Shown here: positions 1 through 9,743 of the stretch, one piece after another
Layout of the letters: every line of letters begins with the position of its first letter
Position numbering within the stretch: the first letter of the stretch is position 1
DNA from: a bacterium
Lineage (GTDB): Bacteria; Electryoneota; JAOADG01
Assembly: GCA_026417415.1 (NCBI GenBank)
Contig: JAOADG010000008.1
Location: 372,001-436,000 of the forward strand
Direction: 5' to 3'
DNA length: 64,000 bases
Notes under the pieces: generated by a model
Database searches by the model: none
What the model was told of the DNA's origin: nothing
The model's input: the letters and a program-made list of their open reading frames with translations, nothing else
Program-made: the position numbers and the translations under genes

Positions 1-150
1 CTGTGATTATACTCAATGATCATGGAAAATATCCTTCAATACAATTTGAGTTGCATTGTAGAACCAACATCGTTAATGTTAGGAATTCTTAATTGAATGG
101 TAACTCTTTGGAAACAAAATTCCCTTCATTTATTTGCTAATGGGGTAGCG

Positions 151-3100
151 ATGAAAAAACTGACCTTCCTCGTGTGTATGCTAATGTTAGCATTCACCAA
201 CAACGTTTTTGGACAAGCAACAGGTAAGATTACTGGGAAAGTAATGACCACCGATGCAGGACCTGCTATGGGTGCTTCTGTGTTGGTCGTTGAATTAAAG
301 AATGTAGGTGCTTCTACTGATTTAGAAGGTAACTATACCATTCTAAATATTCCACCGGGTACCTATACATTACGGTTTTCTTACATTGGTTATTCTGATG
401 TAGTGGTAAAAGGTGTAGTAGTTACTTCAGGTTTGACTTTTCGACAAAATGCTACCCTCAAACCGGAAGGAATTCAACGTGAGGAAATCATTGTTACGGC
501 TGAACGTCCGAAAATACAACTTGATGATGCTTCCGGTGGTGCAACCATTCGACAAGAAGATATTACACGAAGTGTTAGCAAAGACGTGGTCGGGATGATT
601 TCGAAGCAAGCAGGTGTGAAGATTGGAAAAGAAGGTGAATTACACGTACGTGGTGGAAGAAAAGGTGAAGTAGCATTCTTAATTGATGGTGTAGATGTCC
701 GTGATCCCATTTTAGCTACCAATACCAACATTAATCTTGATGCTGTCGCTGTTTCTGAAGTGAGTTTGCTTACGGATGGTTTTTCTCCTGAATATGGACA
801 AGCATTATCTGGGATTATCAATGTCAGTTTTCGTGAAGGCGATGCTGATAAGTATTCTGCAAAAGTTGAATATTTGACAGACCAACCTTTTGGGAAAGCA
901 TCTTTTGATACAGATAAAATGTTAATGTTTTTAAGTGGACCTGTCCCCGGTACCAAATCGTTAATGGTTAATCCACTCACATTCTTACTACAGGTGAATA
1001 GTATGTGGACCAATACCTATTTACCTTACAATGTAAAGCGGTCGTCAAATGATTATTTAGGAATTGGTCTAAATCTTCCGGAAAGACAACAGAATACTTA
1101 CGATATCACAGCAAAATTTGCCTATCAGTTACCTTCAAAAGAAGGCACAAAAGGGGGTGCAAAGAAGGTTTCGTTGACGTACACAGGTTTCTATCAAAAA
1201 TGGGACTTATATCCGTATGGTGAAGCCAATGTAAGTGGAAATTACGGTTATCGCTATAAGTACAATGTAGAAAATCGTCCTTGGGCTTGGTCTAAACGAA
1301 ATTCAGCAACAATTCAATTTGTTAACAACTTATCTTCCAAAACCAACTACAATTTAAGTTTTACTTATCAAAACAGCCATACTGAAGTACAACCCAGAAA
1401 TAAAAATCCCGGTCAATTTACCCTTAGAACGAAGGTAGAAGACCTTCCTTTTGCGGGAGGGTTGGATCTTGACGGAAACGGTTTCCCTGATGGTTTTGTT
1501 GATGCAAACAACAACAACATATATGATGGCGGTGGTGAGGGTTATACCGACTTAAATGAAAACGGACGGTGGGATAGAGGAGAGGATTGGATTGATCTGA
1601 ACCAAAACGGGGCTTATGATGCAGCAGAACCCTGGATAGATAGGCCTGATCCTGTAACAGGGCAAAATAATTTAGGGGTATATGATCCTTGGGATCCCTA
1701 TACGGATCTTAATCGAAACGGTCGCTGGGATGGTGCCGAACCTCAATTACCTTCACAAGATTGGAATCGAAACGGTCGTTGGGATGGTGAACGGTACCAA
1801 GATGCCAATGGGAATGGGCGCTTTGATCCTTGGGAACCTTATGAAGATACAAACGGAAACGGAATTTACGATCTTGGTGAACCCTTTACTGATTTAAACG
1901 GAAATGGTGTACACGATGACGGTGAAGGGTATGATGATATTAATTTTGATGGAAGGATGAATAGACGAGAATTAGTTTCTGCCAATCAAGATACCCAAGA
2001 GCCATTTTTAGATGGTGATTTCTTTTATGACACAGGCGAACCTTTTATTGATCAACCCGATCCTGTGACCGGTGCTTACAATGGACGTTGGGATATTGGT
2101 GAACCTTTCCTGGATTTACCATCTTCTAATTTTGGTTTTGGAATGTTTGAAGGTGGAATTCCTACACCGAATGGAATTTACGACGGTCCCGGGAATGGAG
2201 CGGATGAGTATGAACTGTTTTGCAGGCCTGCAACCCCTGCAGAGTTACGAGCGAATCCTGCGTTACCAGTAATTTATTCCTATAATTGGAATGCTGCTGG
2301 ATCAGATTGGCCAAGAGATGGACGTGGAAGGTTAGATCCTCTTCAATACGTGAACGGACGTTCAACATGGGTCAATCAAACGATTCATGACAGAAATAAC
2401 CCAAGATTTGATCCTCCTAATTTTTCATGGGATCCAGAAGAAGAAGCATTTATAGATTATAACCAAAATGGTGTTCAAAACGGTCGTGATTTGTTTTTGA
2501 ACCCCGGGTTATGGGATGAACAGGCAGTTTGGCAAGATCGTCGTTCGATTGAATATTCAATGAAGTTTGGATGGCAATCCCAAATCAATAAATTCCATGA
2601 ATTGAAAGCGGGTGTGGAACTGAAATATCGGGATTTAAAAATGCAATCCATTATTGGTCCTGATTTACCTTATACTGGGGAAGTTCCATTGCCACCAGGA
2701 AGCCCTTGGCCAGATCGTGGTGATATACGTGATTTTTATAATTACAAACCTATTGAAGGAGCGTTTTACTTTAACGATAAAATGGAATTTGAGGGGCTGA
2801 TTGTCAACGCTGGGATTAGAAGCGACTTTATGATTACCGATAGAAATTTAGTCAGAGAATCAAAAAGACAAGTGTCTTCTGGTATACCAGGGGCAATAGA
2901 GGCAAATCCAGGAAAAATAATATTTAGCCCTAGATTAGGAATTTCACACCCAATTACTAAAACGGCTAAATTGTTCTTTAATTATGGACATTTTTATCAA
3001 AGGCCTGATTTTTCAACCTTCTTCCGTTCAACGACGGCAAATGTAGCAGCCGGTTCCGTCATTGGAAATCCTAACTTAAAATATACCAAGACGGTTCAAT

Positions 3101-3927
3101 ATGCACTTGGTGTGCATACTGAGTTGCCGGATGGTACTACCTTTATGATTCAAGGGTATTACAAAGATTACTTTGATTTAATTGGTACACAAACGGAACA
3201 ATATGGTCCCTTGACCATTGATAGATACGCCAATAAAGCATATGGTCGTTCAAGAGGTTTTGAATTAGATGTGGATCGGACGTTCTCAGAAGTAGCACGC
3301 GATGGTGAATTTAGAGCCAACTTTACTTACGACTTTTCGTTTACAGCTGGAAAGAGTTCTTCTGATGATGCGGATGCAAGAAATCGTCTGTTAGGAGTAC
3401 CAGCCAATACTGAAGAGTACCCATTGGATTGGGATGAGCGACATCATATTAATGCTAGTATAGGGTTGCAATTCCGTGAAGGGAAATATCCACACTTTGG
3501 AGATTTCAAACTCCCCTTAGATGACTGGCTTTTGACAATGGAAACACAGTATGGTTCGGGTGTACCTTATACGCCATCCCAATACACGACAGGTATGCTG
3601 CCGAGTTTAATTCCAACCAATAGTGCACGATATCCTTGGACTGAAAACACCAATCTAAAGTTTGAAAAATATTTTAGGTTTGGAAAAGATAAACCTGCTG
3701 GTACTTTCAAGCGAACTATAGTAACAGTAGGTGTGGATGTGAACAATATATGGAATAAGAGAAATGTAAATAACTTATATTCTGAAACTGGAAATCCATA
3801 TCAAGCAATCCATCCAGAAAATCCTGCGTTTAATCCATTTGATAATCGGACGGAATATGATCGAAATCCAAGAAACTTCTCACCACCACGTCAAATTCTA
3901 TTTCGAATTGGCTTGGCATGGGAATAA
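151..3927 (+). CDS. TonB-dependent receptor with N-terminal carboxypeptidase-regulatory-like domain and Asp/Asn/Gly-rich repeat insert
   Basis: ORF 97..3927. In-frame ATG at 151 gives a signal peptide (MKKLTFLVCMLMLAFTNNVFGQ). CarboxypepD_reg-like N-terminus (GKITGKVMTTDAGPAMGASVLV), plug-like RxxxGRKGEVAFLIDGVDVRDP, and a C-terminal barrel. Confidence 0.9.
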   Translation: MKKLTFLVCMLMLAFTNNVFGQATGKITGKVMTTDAGPAMGASVLVVELKNVGASTDLEGNYTILNIPPGTYTLRFSYIGYSDVVVKGVVVTSGLTFRQNATLKPEGIQREEIIVTAERPKIQLDDASGGATIRQEDITRSVSKDVVGMISKQAGVKIGKEGELHVRGGRKGEVAFLIDGVDVRDPILATNTNINLDAVAVSEVSLLTDGFSPEYGQALSGIINVSFREGDADKYSAKVEYLTDQPFGKASFDTDKMLMFLSGPVPGTKSLMVNPLTFLLQVNSMWTNTYLPYNVKRSSNDYLGIGLNLPERQQNTYDITAKFAYQLPSKEGTKGGAKKVSLTYTGFYQKWDLYPYGEANVSGNYGYRYKYNVENRPWAWSKRNSATIQFVNNLSSKTNYNLSFTYQNSHTEVQPRNKNPGQFTLRTKVEDLPFAGGLDLDGNGFPDGFVDANNNNIYDGGGEGYTDLNENGRWDRGEDWIDLNQNGAYDAAEPWIDRPDPVTGQNNLGVYDPWDPYTDLNRNGRWDGAEPQLPSQDWNRNGRWDGERYQDANGNGRFDPWEPYEDTNGNGIYDLGEPFTDLNGNGVHDDGEGYDDINFDGRMNRRELVSANQDTQEPFLDGDFFYDTGEPFIDQPDPVTGAYNGRWDIGEPFLDLPSSNFGFGMFEGGIPTPNGIYDGPGNGADEYELFCRPATPAELRANPALPVIYSYNWNAAGSDWPRDGRGRLDPLQYVNGRSTWVNQTIHDRNNPRFDPPNFSWDPEEEAFIDYNQNGVQNGRDLFLNPGLWDEQAVWQDRRSIEYSMKFGWQSQINKFHELKAGVELKYRDLKMQSIIGPDLPYTGEVPLPPGSPWPDRGDIRDFYNYKPIEGAFYFNDKMEFEGLIVNAGIRSDFMITDRNLVRESKRQVSSGIPGAIEANPGKIIFSPRLGISHPITKTAKLFFNYGHFYQRPDFSTFFRSTTANVAAGSVIGNPNLKYTKTVQYALGVHTELPDGTTFMIQGYYKDYFDLIGTQTEQYGPLTIDRYANKAYGRSRGFELDVDRTFSEVARDGEFRANFTYDFSFTAGKSSSDDADARNRLLGVPANTEEYPLDWDERHHINASIGLQFREGKYPHFGDFKLPLDDWLLTMETQYGSGVPYTPSQYTTGMLPSLIPTNSARYPWTENTNLKFEKYFRFGKDKPAGTFKRTIVTVGVDVNNIWNKRNVNNLYSETGNPYQAIHPENPAFNPFDNRTEYDRNPRNFSPPRQILFRIGLAWE
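1711..1788 (+). repeat. Direct repeat inside the TonB receptor insert
   Basis: AATCGAAACGGTCG(C/T)TGGGATGGT at 1711-1734 and 1765-1788, one mismatch in 24 nt. Confidence 0.85.
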
Positions 3928-3945
3928 ACGGTAGGAGTGATTCAA

Positions 3946-5880
3946 ATGAAAAAAGCAATTCTTATTCTTCTATTATCAACTACCGTTTTCATTTGGTTAG
4001 GTTGTTCAAAAGATGAAGATAACAAACAAAATGTCGGAACGGGTGCAATTACTGGGAATTGGTACGGAAATCAGAGTGGTACTTTTACGGTAGCAGGAGA
4101 ACTAATTGTACCAGCAGGTCAAATCCTGACTTTAGCACCGGGTACCGTTTTGTCTTTCGAAAGATTTGCTTCAATGCATATCTACGGAAAATTGATTGCT
4201 ATTGGAACCAAAGATAATCCAATAATTTTCACTTCTTCCTCAACAATTCCTGACAGAGGGCATTGGGAAGGAGTTGTTTTCCATCCTAACCCCGATACCT
4301 CTGTAATCAAATGGGCTCAATTTCGGTGGGGTGGAAGATTTGATTTATCTACTGACACCATTTCTACACCTGGCGGTGTGTTCAAAGGGTTAATTTCGGT
4401 TGATAGTACAAATTTAATGATTTCAAATAGTATTATCACAATGGCTGGATGGGATGGAATTGAAGTTCAAAATAGCGGTTATGCTAATATTACCAATTGT
4501 ACCTTTTTCAAAAATGCTTTTAATGCTGTAAGTGTGCGTCTTGGTGGCAGGATAGAATTGTACAATAACATTATCAGTTCCAATGATGACGCAGCTTTTC
4601 GTATTCGAAGACCTGGAGGTGGAACGTTTACGGGTGGTTATACTTGCGTGTGGGATAATAACACCAATCCACCCTATATCAATGAATTGGGTGCACCATT
4701 TGAGCAATTACCGGGTGATTTTGTTCTTGATCCGTTGATGTTTGATCCGATGAATTTTGATTTTCGAATACGTGCAGGTTCAGGTGCAATTGATAAAGGA
4801 AATCCAGCTTCACCTTTAGACCCCGATAATACAAGAGCAGATTGTGGTGCTTTTTATTACCATCAAAGTCCAAATGAGCTTTTTGGTCCTCAGAAAGGAA
4901 ATTTAGCAGCAGGGACCTATCTTGTGAAATACGATATTTGGGTAGAACGTGGGGATACATTAACCATTGCACCAGGAACTACTATCAAATTCGATGGTGG
5001 ATATTCGTTGGTAGTTCATGGAAAACTATTTGCAAGTGGTACTCCTGAAAATCCTATTCGTTTTACCTCTGCTAAACTGATTCCTGCCCGTGGCGATTGG
5101 AAAAATATTTATTTTGATGGAACTGCTACTTCCAATAGCGAATTAAAACATGTAATTGTGGAATATGCAGGAATATTGATTCCCAATTCTTCTATCGCAA
5201 ATGGTGCTATCTCGATTAACAACTCAAATATGATTTTAGAAGATGTACAGATTAAAAATGCATTATTTGTTGGTTTGCATTTATCCAGTGGAGCAGGAGG
5301 ATCTATCCAAAGATTAGAAATCAATGGTTTTGGAATGTATGGTATTCACTGCGAATTAAATGTGACTACCGATATACAAAAGATAAAAATCTTAAATGGT
5401 CTTGGTACAGGTTTAAGAATCGAAAACAATTCTACACCCACCATTACCAATGCATTGATTGTTAGTAACAACGTTTCTGGAATAGAAATTGAGCGGTTAG
5501 CCAGACCAGTGTTATCATTTTTAACTGTAGCCCACAATGTTTACCATGGAATTTCCATTTCATCCAATTCTACAGTGACTTTAACCAATTCCATCATTGC
5601 AAGTAATGGATTACATGCTTTAGAGACCATGATTTCTTCTCAAATCAATCATACGCACAACATGTATTGGAGAAGTCCAAACAACAATGCCCATTTATTG
5701 GTGAATATTGAAAATACAAGAGTACGAGATATTGATTTAGATCCAACTGAACAAGTTGCTGATCCTCAATTTATTGGCGGAAATCCATTCAACTACCGTC
5801 TTAGTTCAAGTTCACCGGCTCGTAACGCTGCATCGAATGGTACGGATCTCGGTGCGTACGGCGGTTCGGGACTATTTTAA
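3946..5880 (+). CDS. Lipoprotein with right-handed parallel beta-helix repeats
   Basis: Lipobox FIWLGC after a hydrophobic N-terminus. Repeated N/I/S-rich rungs (ISNSIITMAGWDGIEVQNSGYANITNC). Start moved to ATG 3946 after TAGGAG. Confidence 0.75.
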   Translation: MKKAILILLLSTTVFIWLGCSKDEDNKQNVGTGAITGNWYGNQSGTFTVAGELIVPAGQILTLAPGTVLSFERFASMHIYGKLIAIGTKDNPIIFTSSSTIPDRGHWEGVVFHPNPDTSVIKWAQFRWGGRFDLSTDTISTPGGVFKGLISVDSTNLMISNSIITMAGWDGIEVQNSGYANITNCTFFKNAFNAVSVRLGGRIELYNNIISSNDDAAFRIRRPGGGTFTGGYTCVWDNNTNPPYINELGAPFEQLPGDFVLDPLMFDPMNFDFRIRAGSGAIDKGNPASPLDPDNTRADCGAFYYHQSPNELFGPQKGNLAAGTYLVKYDIWVERGDTLTIAPGTTIKFDGGYSLVVHGKLFASGTPENPIRFTSAKLIPARGDWKNIYFDGTATSNSELKHVIVEYAGILIPNSSIANGAISINNSNMILEDVQIKNALFVGLHLSSGAGGSIQRLEINGFGMYGIHCELNVTTDIQKIKILNGLGTGLRIENNSTPTITNALIVSNNVSGIEIERLARPVLSFLTVAHNVYHGISISSNSTVTLTNSIIASNGLHALETMISSQINHTHNMYWRSPNNNAHLLVNIENTRVRDIDLDPTEQVADPQFIGGNPFNYRLSSSSPARNAASNGTDLGAYGGSGLF

Positions 5881-5891
5881 AGTCGGAAAGG

Positions 5892-8696
5892 ATGCATTCA
5901 ATGCTTCATCGTTTTTTCATAGTATTTATTAGCATAAGTTTTGTGTTATCTGCTTGGGGTGCTTGGGATGTCGAAAGAGATGCACCGCGTGGGCCTGTTC
6001 GAAAAGAATTTGCAACACAGTTATCCAATCAAAATATGCAGAATCGGGTTCACCGAGCAGGCGCAATTTGGATGAATATTACCAATTATGGCTTCTTTGG
6101 AAATTTAGGTCGCACTGACTCTGACGCATTGAAAGATCCGGAATATCCCGGTACTTGGGCTCCGCAATTAGAATATCCCGGTGGTTCTGGACGGCAGTAC
6201 CTATTTATGGGTGCACTTTGGGTAGGTGCTATGATACGTCAAGAGGGTACTGAATTTCCAAGGGTAAGTGTTGGAATCGATGGATGGACAAATCCTTCTG
6301 GCAGACCAAGAGGTGAATTCTTCCCAGGTGAAGGTGCACAAAACGGAATAGTTGAACGAAGTACAAGATTGAATGCGTACAATCGCTTAGGTCAATACAT
6401 TACAGATACAATCAATGCAGTTAGTCAGCAAGATTTTGTTTGCTCTTTTACTGATACCTTAAAAGAAACTTATTATGTTGCGAATGATGAAATTGACGGA
6501 CCTCACTATCCATTAGGAATCAAAGTATATCAAAAAAGTTATTCTTGGACTTACAATTATGCTCAAAATTTCATTATTATTGATTATGAGTTTGAAAACA
6601 TTGCAACAAACTATTTGAAAAATTTATATATCGGTTTATATATGGATGCTGACGTTGGTCACATTGATGAAAACGTTTGGCATACTGATGACATCACTGG
6701 TTTTCAAGAGTTTTATTATCCCCCACCAAGACCTGATGGAAGAAGAGATTCCGTTTTAATTAACACCGCTTGGATTGCGGACAATGATGGGCGTCCTGCT
6801 AACGTCAGTAGTGGTTCAAATTTTACCTGTCCGGATGTTTTTGGTGCACGTGTGTTACGTGCGCCGAATCCCAGATTAAAGACCAGTTACAACTGGTGGA
6901 TTTCAAATGGAAATTCTGCATTGGATTTTGGCCCCTCGTGGCAAAATGATGGTTCCGAAGGGGATTGGACCGTTACATACGGTACACCTATGGGGGATAA
7001 AAGAAAATATTTTGTGTTATCTAATCGTGAATTTGATTATGATCAATTGTATGTGGATAATCCAACCTATATCCAGAACAACCCACAAAGAGATTTAGAC
7101 GTACCCGATGTTTATCATCAATGGCGAATCCCTGATGCTGCGAATGCTACAGATTTAGCCAATGGCTATGATACACGTTATTTACTCTCTTGGGGCCCTT
7201 TAGGAGTATTTGATTATTTTGATCCCCAAGGGAATCGTGTATATCGACTAAATCCCGGTGAAAGATTTTCCATGACCGTTGCCTTGGTTATGGGGCAAGG
7301 ATTTCATGATCCAAACAACCCGCAAATTGGAAATGTAAATATTGATCGAAACAAATTCCGATTTGATCTTTTACAACGTGCTGCTGCGCAAGCGGCTCGT
7401 GTTTATGATAATCCTATGAAAGATACCAAAACACGGCAATATCCAAATGGTGATGGATGGTATGGGGAAGATGTTGGTTCAGATGGACTTTATGCCAATG
7501 CACCCGGAGATAGCATCATTATTGATGGTTTATTCCGTGCTATTTATCCCGGTCCTGATATTGATGGTACTGAAAAAAACAACATTATAGACAATTTGAC
7601 CAACGCAGACTATCCCGAATTTGCAAATAAAACGGAAGATACCCATCCCTGGAAACCTGCAAGATACGATTACACTTCAGGGAATCGAGTTCTTGATTTA
7701 GGTGATGGGGAACCTGACTTTTTAGGTCCCCCACCCCCACCTTCACCAGTAGTGACAGTACTTTCAGATGGTTCAACCAATTCTGTGAAAATACGATGGT
7801 ATCCTTACCCTTCTGAAGATCCCCTCTACGTAGATCCATTCTCAGGGTTACAAGATTTTGAAGGTTATAGGTTGTATGTATCAAATACTGGTTTAGAAGC
7901 TGATTTTAGTTTTGTAAAACAATGGGATAGAGTGGATTTTGGTTACTACACAAGCAATGATTCCTTGGTTGAACCACCGGTCACTGCAGATTCAGCTGCA
8001 CATTTACCACCTGTGAAATTAAAAGACGGAATAACGGTTTATTTACGTCCAGTGGGACCAAATACTGGATTTGCTGAGATATTGGATAGTGTTTTAGTCA
8101 CTAGACGGTTTACAAGACCCAATGGTTCGGAATATGATTCGACATTTTATGAAAAATATTATGAATATGAAATGAAAGATGTTGCTCCCATTTTTGCGAG
8201 ATATTATGCAGTGACCGTGTACGATTATGGTGATCCCAAAACTGGTACTGAATCGCTAGAAAGTGCAAAGACCGCAACTGCAGTTTTAACTGCACCTTCT
8301 GGTAATCCAAACAATAAAGTACTAGCAGTTCCCAATCCGTACAGGGTAGATGTTGATTATACACGTGTGTATAGTGGTGGTTTAAGTTGGGAAAATCAAG
8401 ACGATGGAACTACAGGCTTTTTCCCACAACAAGACCGAAGAATATGGTTTATCAATTTACCGAAACAAGCACTTATTCGAATTTATACAGTTTCGGGAGA
8501 TTTAGTAGCAATGATTCCGCATAACATTCCTGGAGATAGCAACCTGTGTACCAATTTAGATTATGCGGAGTGCTGGAATCTTCAAAATCGAAATGAACAG
8601 CTTGTTTCTAGTGGTTTATATTTGTTCTCGGTGGAAGATAAAACACCAGGAAGTAGTGGTGATATCCAAACCGGTAAGTTTGTTATCATTCGTTGA
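5892..8696 (+). CDS. Large secreted protein of unknown function with C-terminal FlgD/T9SS-like domain
   Basis: Signal peptide (start may be ATG 5901). C-terminus LAVPNPYRVD...RIYTVSGDLVAMI...SSGLYLFSVEDK...GKFVIIR resembles T9SS cargo tails. Confidence 0.6.
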   Translation: MHSMLHRFFIVFISISFVLSAWGAWDVERDAPRGPVRKEFATQLSNQNMQNRVHRAGAIWMNITNYGFFGNLGRTDSDALKDPEYPGTWAPQLEYPGGSGRQYLFMGALWVGAMIRQEGTEFPRVSVGIDGWTNPSGRPRGEFFPGEGAQNGIVERSTRLNAYNRLGQYITDTINAVSQQDFVCSFTDTLKETYYVANDEIDGPHYPLGIKVYQKSYSWTYNYAQNFIIIDYEFENIATNYLKNLYIGLYMDADVGHIDENVWHTDDITGFQEFYYPPPRPDGRRDSVLINTAWIADNDGRPANVSSGSNFTCPDVFGARVLRAPNPRLKTSYNWWISNGNSALDFGPSWQNDGSEGDWTVTYGTPMGDKRKYFVLSNREFDYDQLYVDNPTYIQNNPQRDLDVPDVYHQWRIPDAANATDLANGYDTRYLLSWGPLGVFDYFDPQGNRVYRLNPGERFSMTVALVMGQGFHDPNNPQIGNVNIDRNKFRFDLLQRAAAQAARVYDNPMKDTKTRQYPNGDGWYGEDVGSDGLYANAPGDSIIIDGLFRAIYPGPDIDGTEKNNIIDNLTNADYPEFANKTEDTHPWKPARYDYTSGNRVLDLGDGEPDFLGPPPPPSPVVTVLSDGSTNSVKIRWYPYPSEDPLYVDPFSGLQDFEGYRLYVSNTGLEADFSFVKQWDRVDFGYYTSNDSLVEPPVTADSAAHLPPVKLKDGITVYLRPVGPNTGFAEILDSVLVTRRFTRPNGSEYDSTFYEKYYEYEMKDVAPIFARYYAVTVYDYGDPKTGTESLESAKTATAVLTAPSGNPNNKVLAVPNPYRVDVDYTRVYSGGLSWENQDDGTTGFFPQQDRRIWFINLPKQALIRIYTVSGDLVAMIPHNIPGDSNLCTNLDYAECWNLQNRNEQLVSSGLYLFSVEDKTPGSSGDIQTGKFVIIR

Positions 8697-8716
8697 TGCC
8701 TGCGCAAGGAGCGGTA

Positions 8717-9736
8717 ATGAGACGAAATTCTCTTAAACTATTGATCATTTTAGGTTTATTCATTTTCCCTTGGATTGTATGGGGACAAGCAAAAGTTGGA
8801 ACTTCTACATTTCAATTCTTAAAAGTAAGTCCTTCCGCAAGGGCAATGGGAATGGGAGAAGCATTTATTGGTTTAGCAAATGATGCTTCTGCAGCTTACT
8901 ATAATCCTGCTGCCTTATTAACTTTAAGAAGCCCAACTGGAATGATTACCCATGTAGCATATCCATCAGGTGTGCAATTTAATTATATCGGTGGAGTATA
9001 CCCCCTACCAGCGGTGTATGGTGCGATTGGTGGTTACATTGCGGGATTAACTACCGATGATATGATTGAAACAACACCTACTATGCCTTATGGTACCGGC
9101 AGAACGTTCAATGTGTCCGAATTTACTGCGTCTGTATCTTGGAGTCAAAGATTGACCGATAAATTCACTGTAGGGATCACTGGACGATACATTCGTTCTA
9201 ATTTAGCAGACGTTAGTGCCAATGGATGGTCTGCAGATGTTGGAACCTATTACGAAACAGGGTGGAAAAATATTCGTATAGCAATGGTAATACAGAATTT
9301 TGGTCCCGATGTCAAATATCTACAAACAGAGCACACCTTGCCCATCACTTTTAAGTTTGGTGGTGCAGCCGAGGTATTCAAACAGGGCGATCATTCTGTG
9401 ACTGCTGCTGTAGAAGGTTGGCATCCAAATGATAACATCGAATTAATTGCTATCGGTGCTGAATATAGTTTCCGTGATTTTGTTCAATTTCGGTTGGGAA
9501 AGAAAATTAACGGAATAAGAAGAGATAAATATGAAGAATACGTTGTAAATAGTAAAGGTAAAGACCCATTTGTTGAGTATCCTTTATTTGATGAAAATGG
9601 TAATCTTACATTTGATGGTACTTCAGTAGGATTTGGTGTATCGTTACCTATCGGTTTATCAGTGGATTATGCACTGTCCAATATTGGGTATTTCGGTGAA
9701 TTGCACCGAATTTCATTAAGTTATACTTTAAAGTGA
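8717..9736 (+). CDS. PorV/PorQ-family outer membrane protein
   Basis: FQFLKVSPSARAMGMGEAFIGLANDASAAYYNPAAL is the PorV-type N-terminal motif. AAGGAG precedes ATG 8717. Confidence 0.8.
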   Translation: MRRNSLKLLIILGLFIFPWIVWGQAKVGTSTFQFLKVSPSARAMGMGEAFIGLANDASAAYYNPAALLTLRSPTGMITHVAYPSGVQFNYIGGVYPLPAVYGAIGGYIAGLTTDDMIETTPTMPYGTGRTFNVSEFTASVSWSQRLTDKFTVGITGRYIRSNLADVSANGWSADVGTYYETGWKNIRIAMVIQNFGPDVKYLQTEHTLPITFKFGGAAEVFKQGDHSVTAAVEGWHPNDNIELIAIGAEYSFRDFVQFRLGKKINGIRRDKYEEYVVNSKGKDPFVEYPLFDENGNLTFDGTSVGFGVSLPIGLSVDYALSNIGYFGELHRISLSYTLK

Positions 9737-9743
9737 GGGGAGT

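Noticed and set aside
3-92. Short open frame at the left edge (VIILNDHGKYPSIQFELHCRTNIVNVRNS)
   Set aside because: Could be the 3' end of a gene outside the window, but too short and featureless to call.
427-1013. Antisense ORFs inside the TonB receptor (and similar shadow ORFs across the window)
   Set aside because: They lie opposite strongly supported CDSs and have no domain signature or plausible start context.
1464-2490. Asp/Asn/Gly repeats as true cellulosomal dockerins
   Set aside because: No paired dockerin helices and no cohesin genes; only the calcium-loop-like motif is supported.
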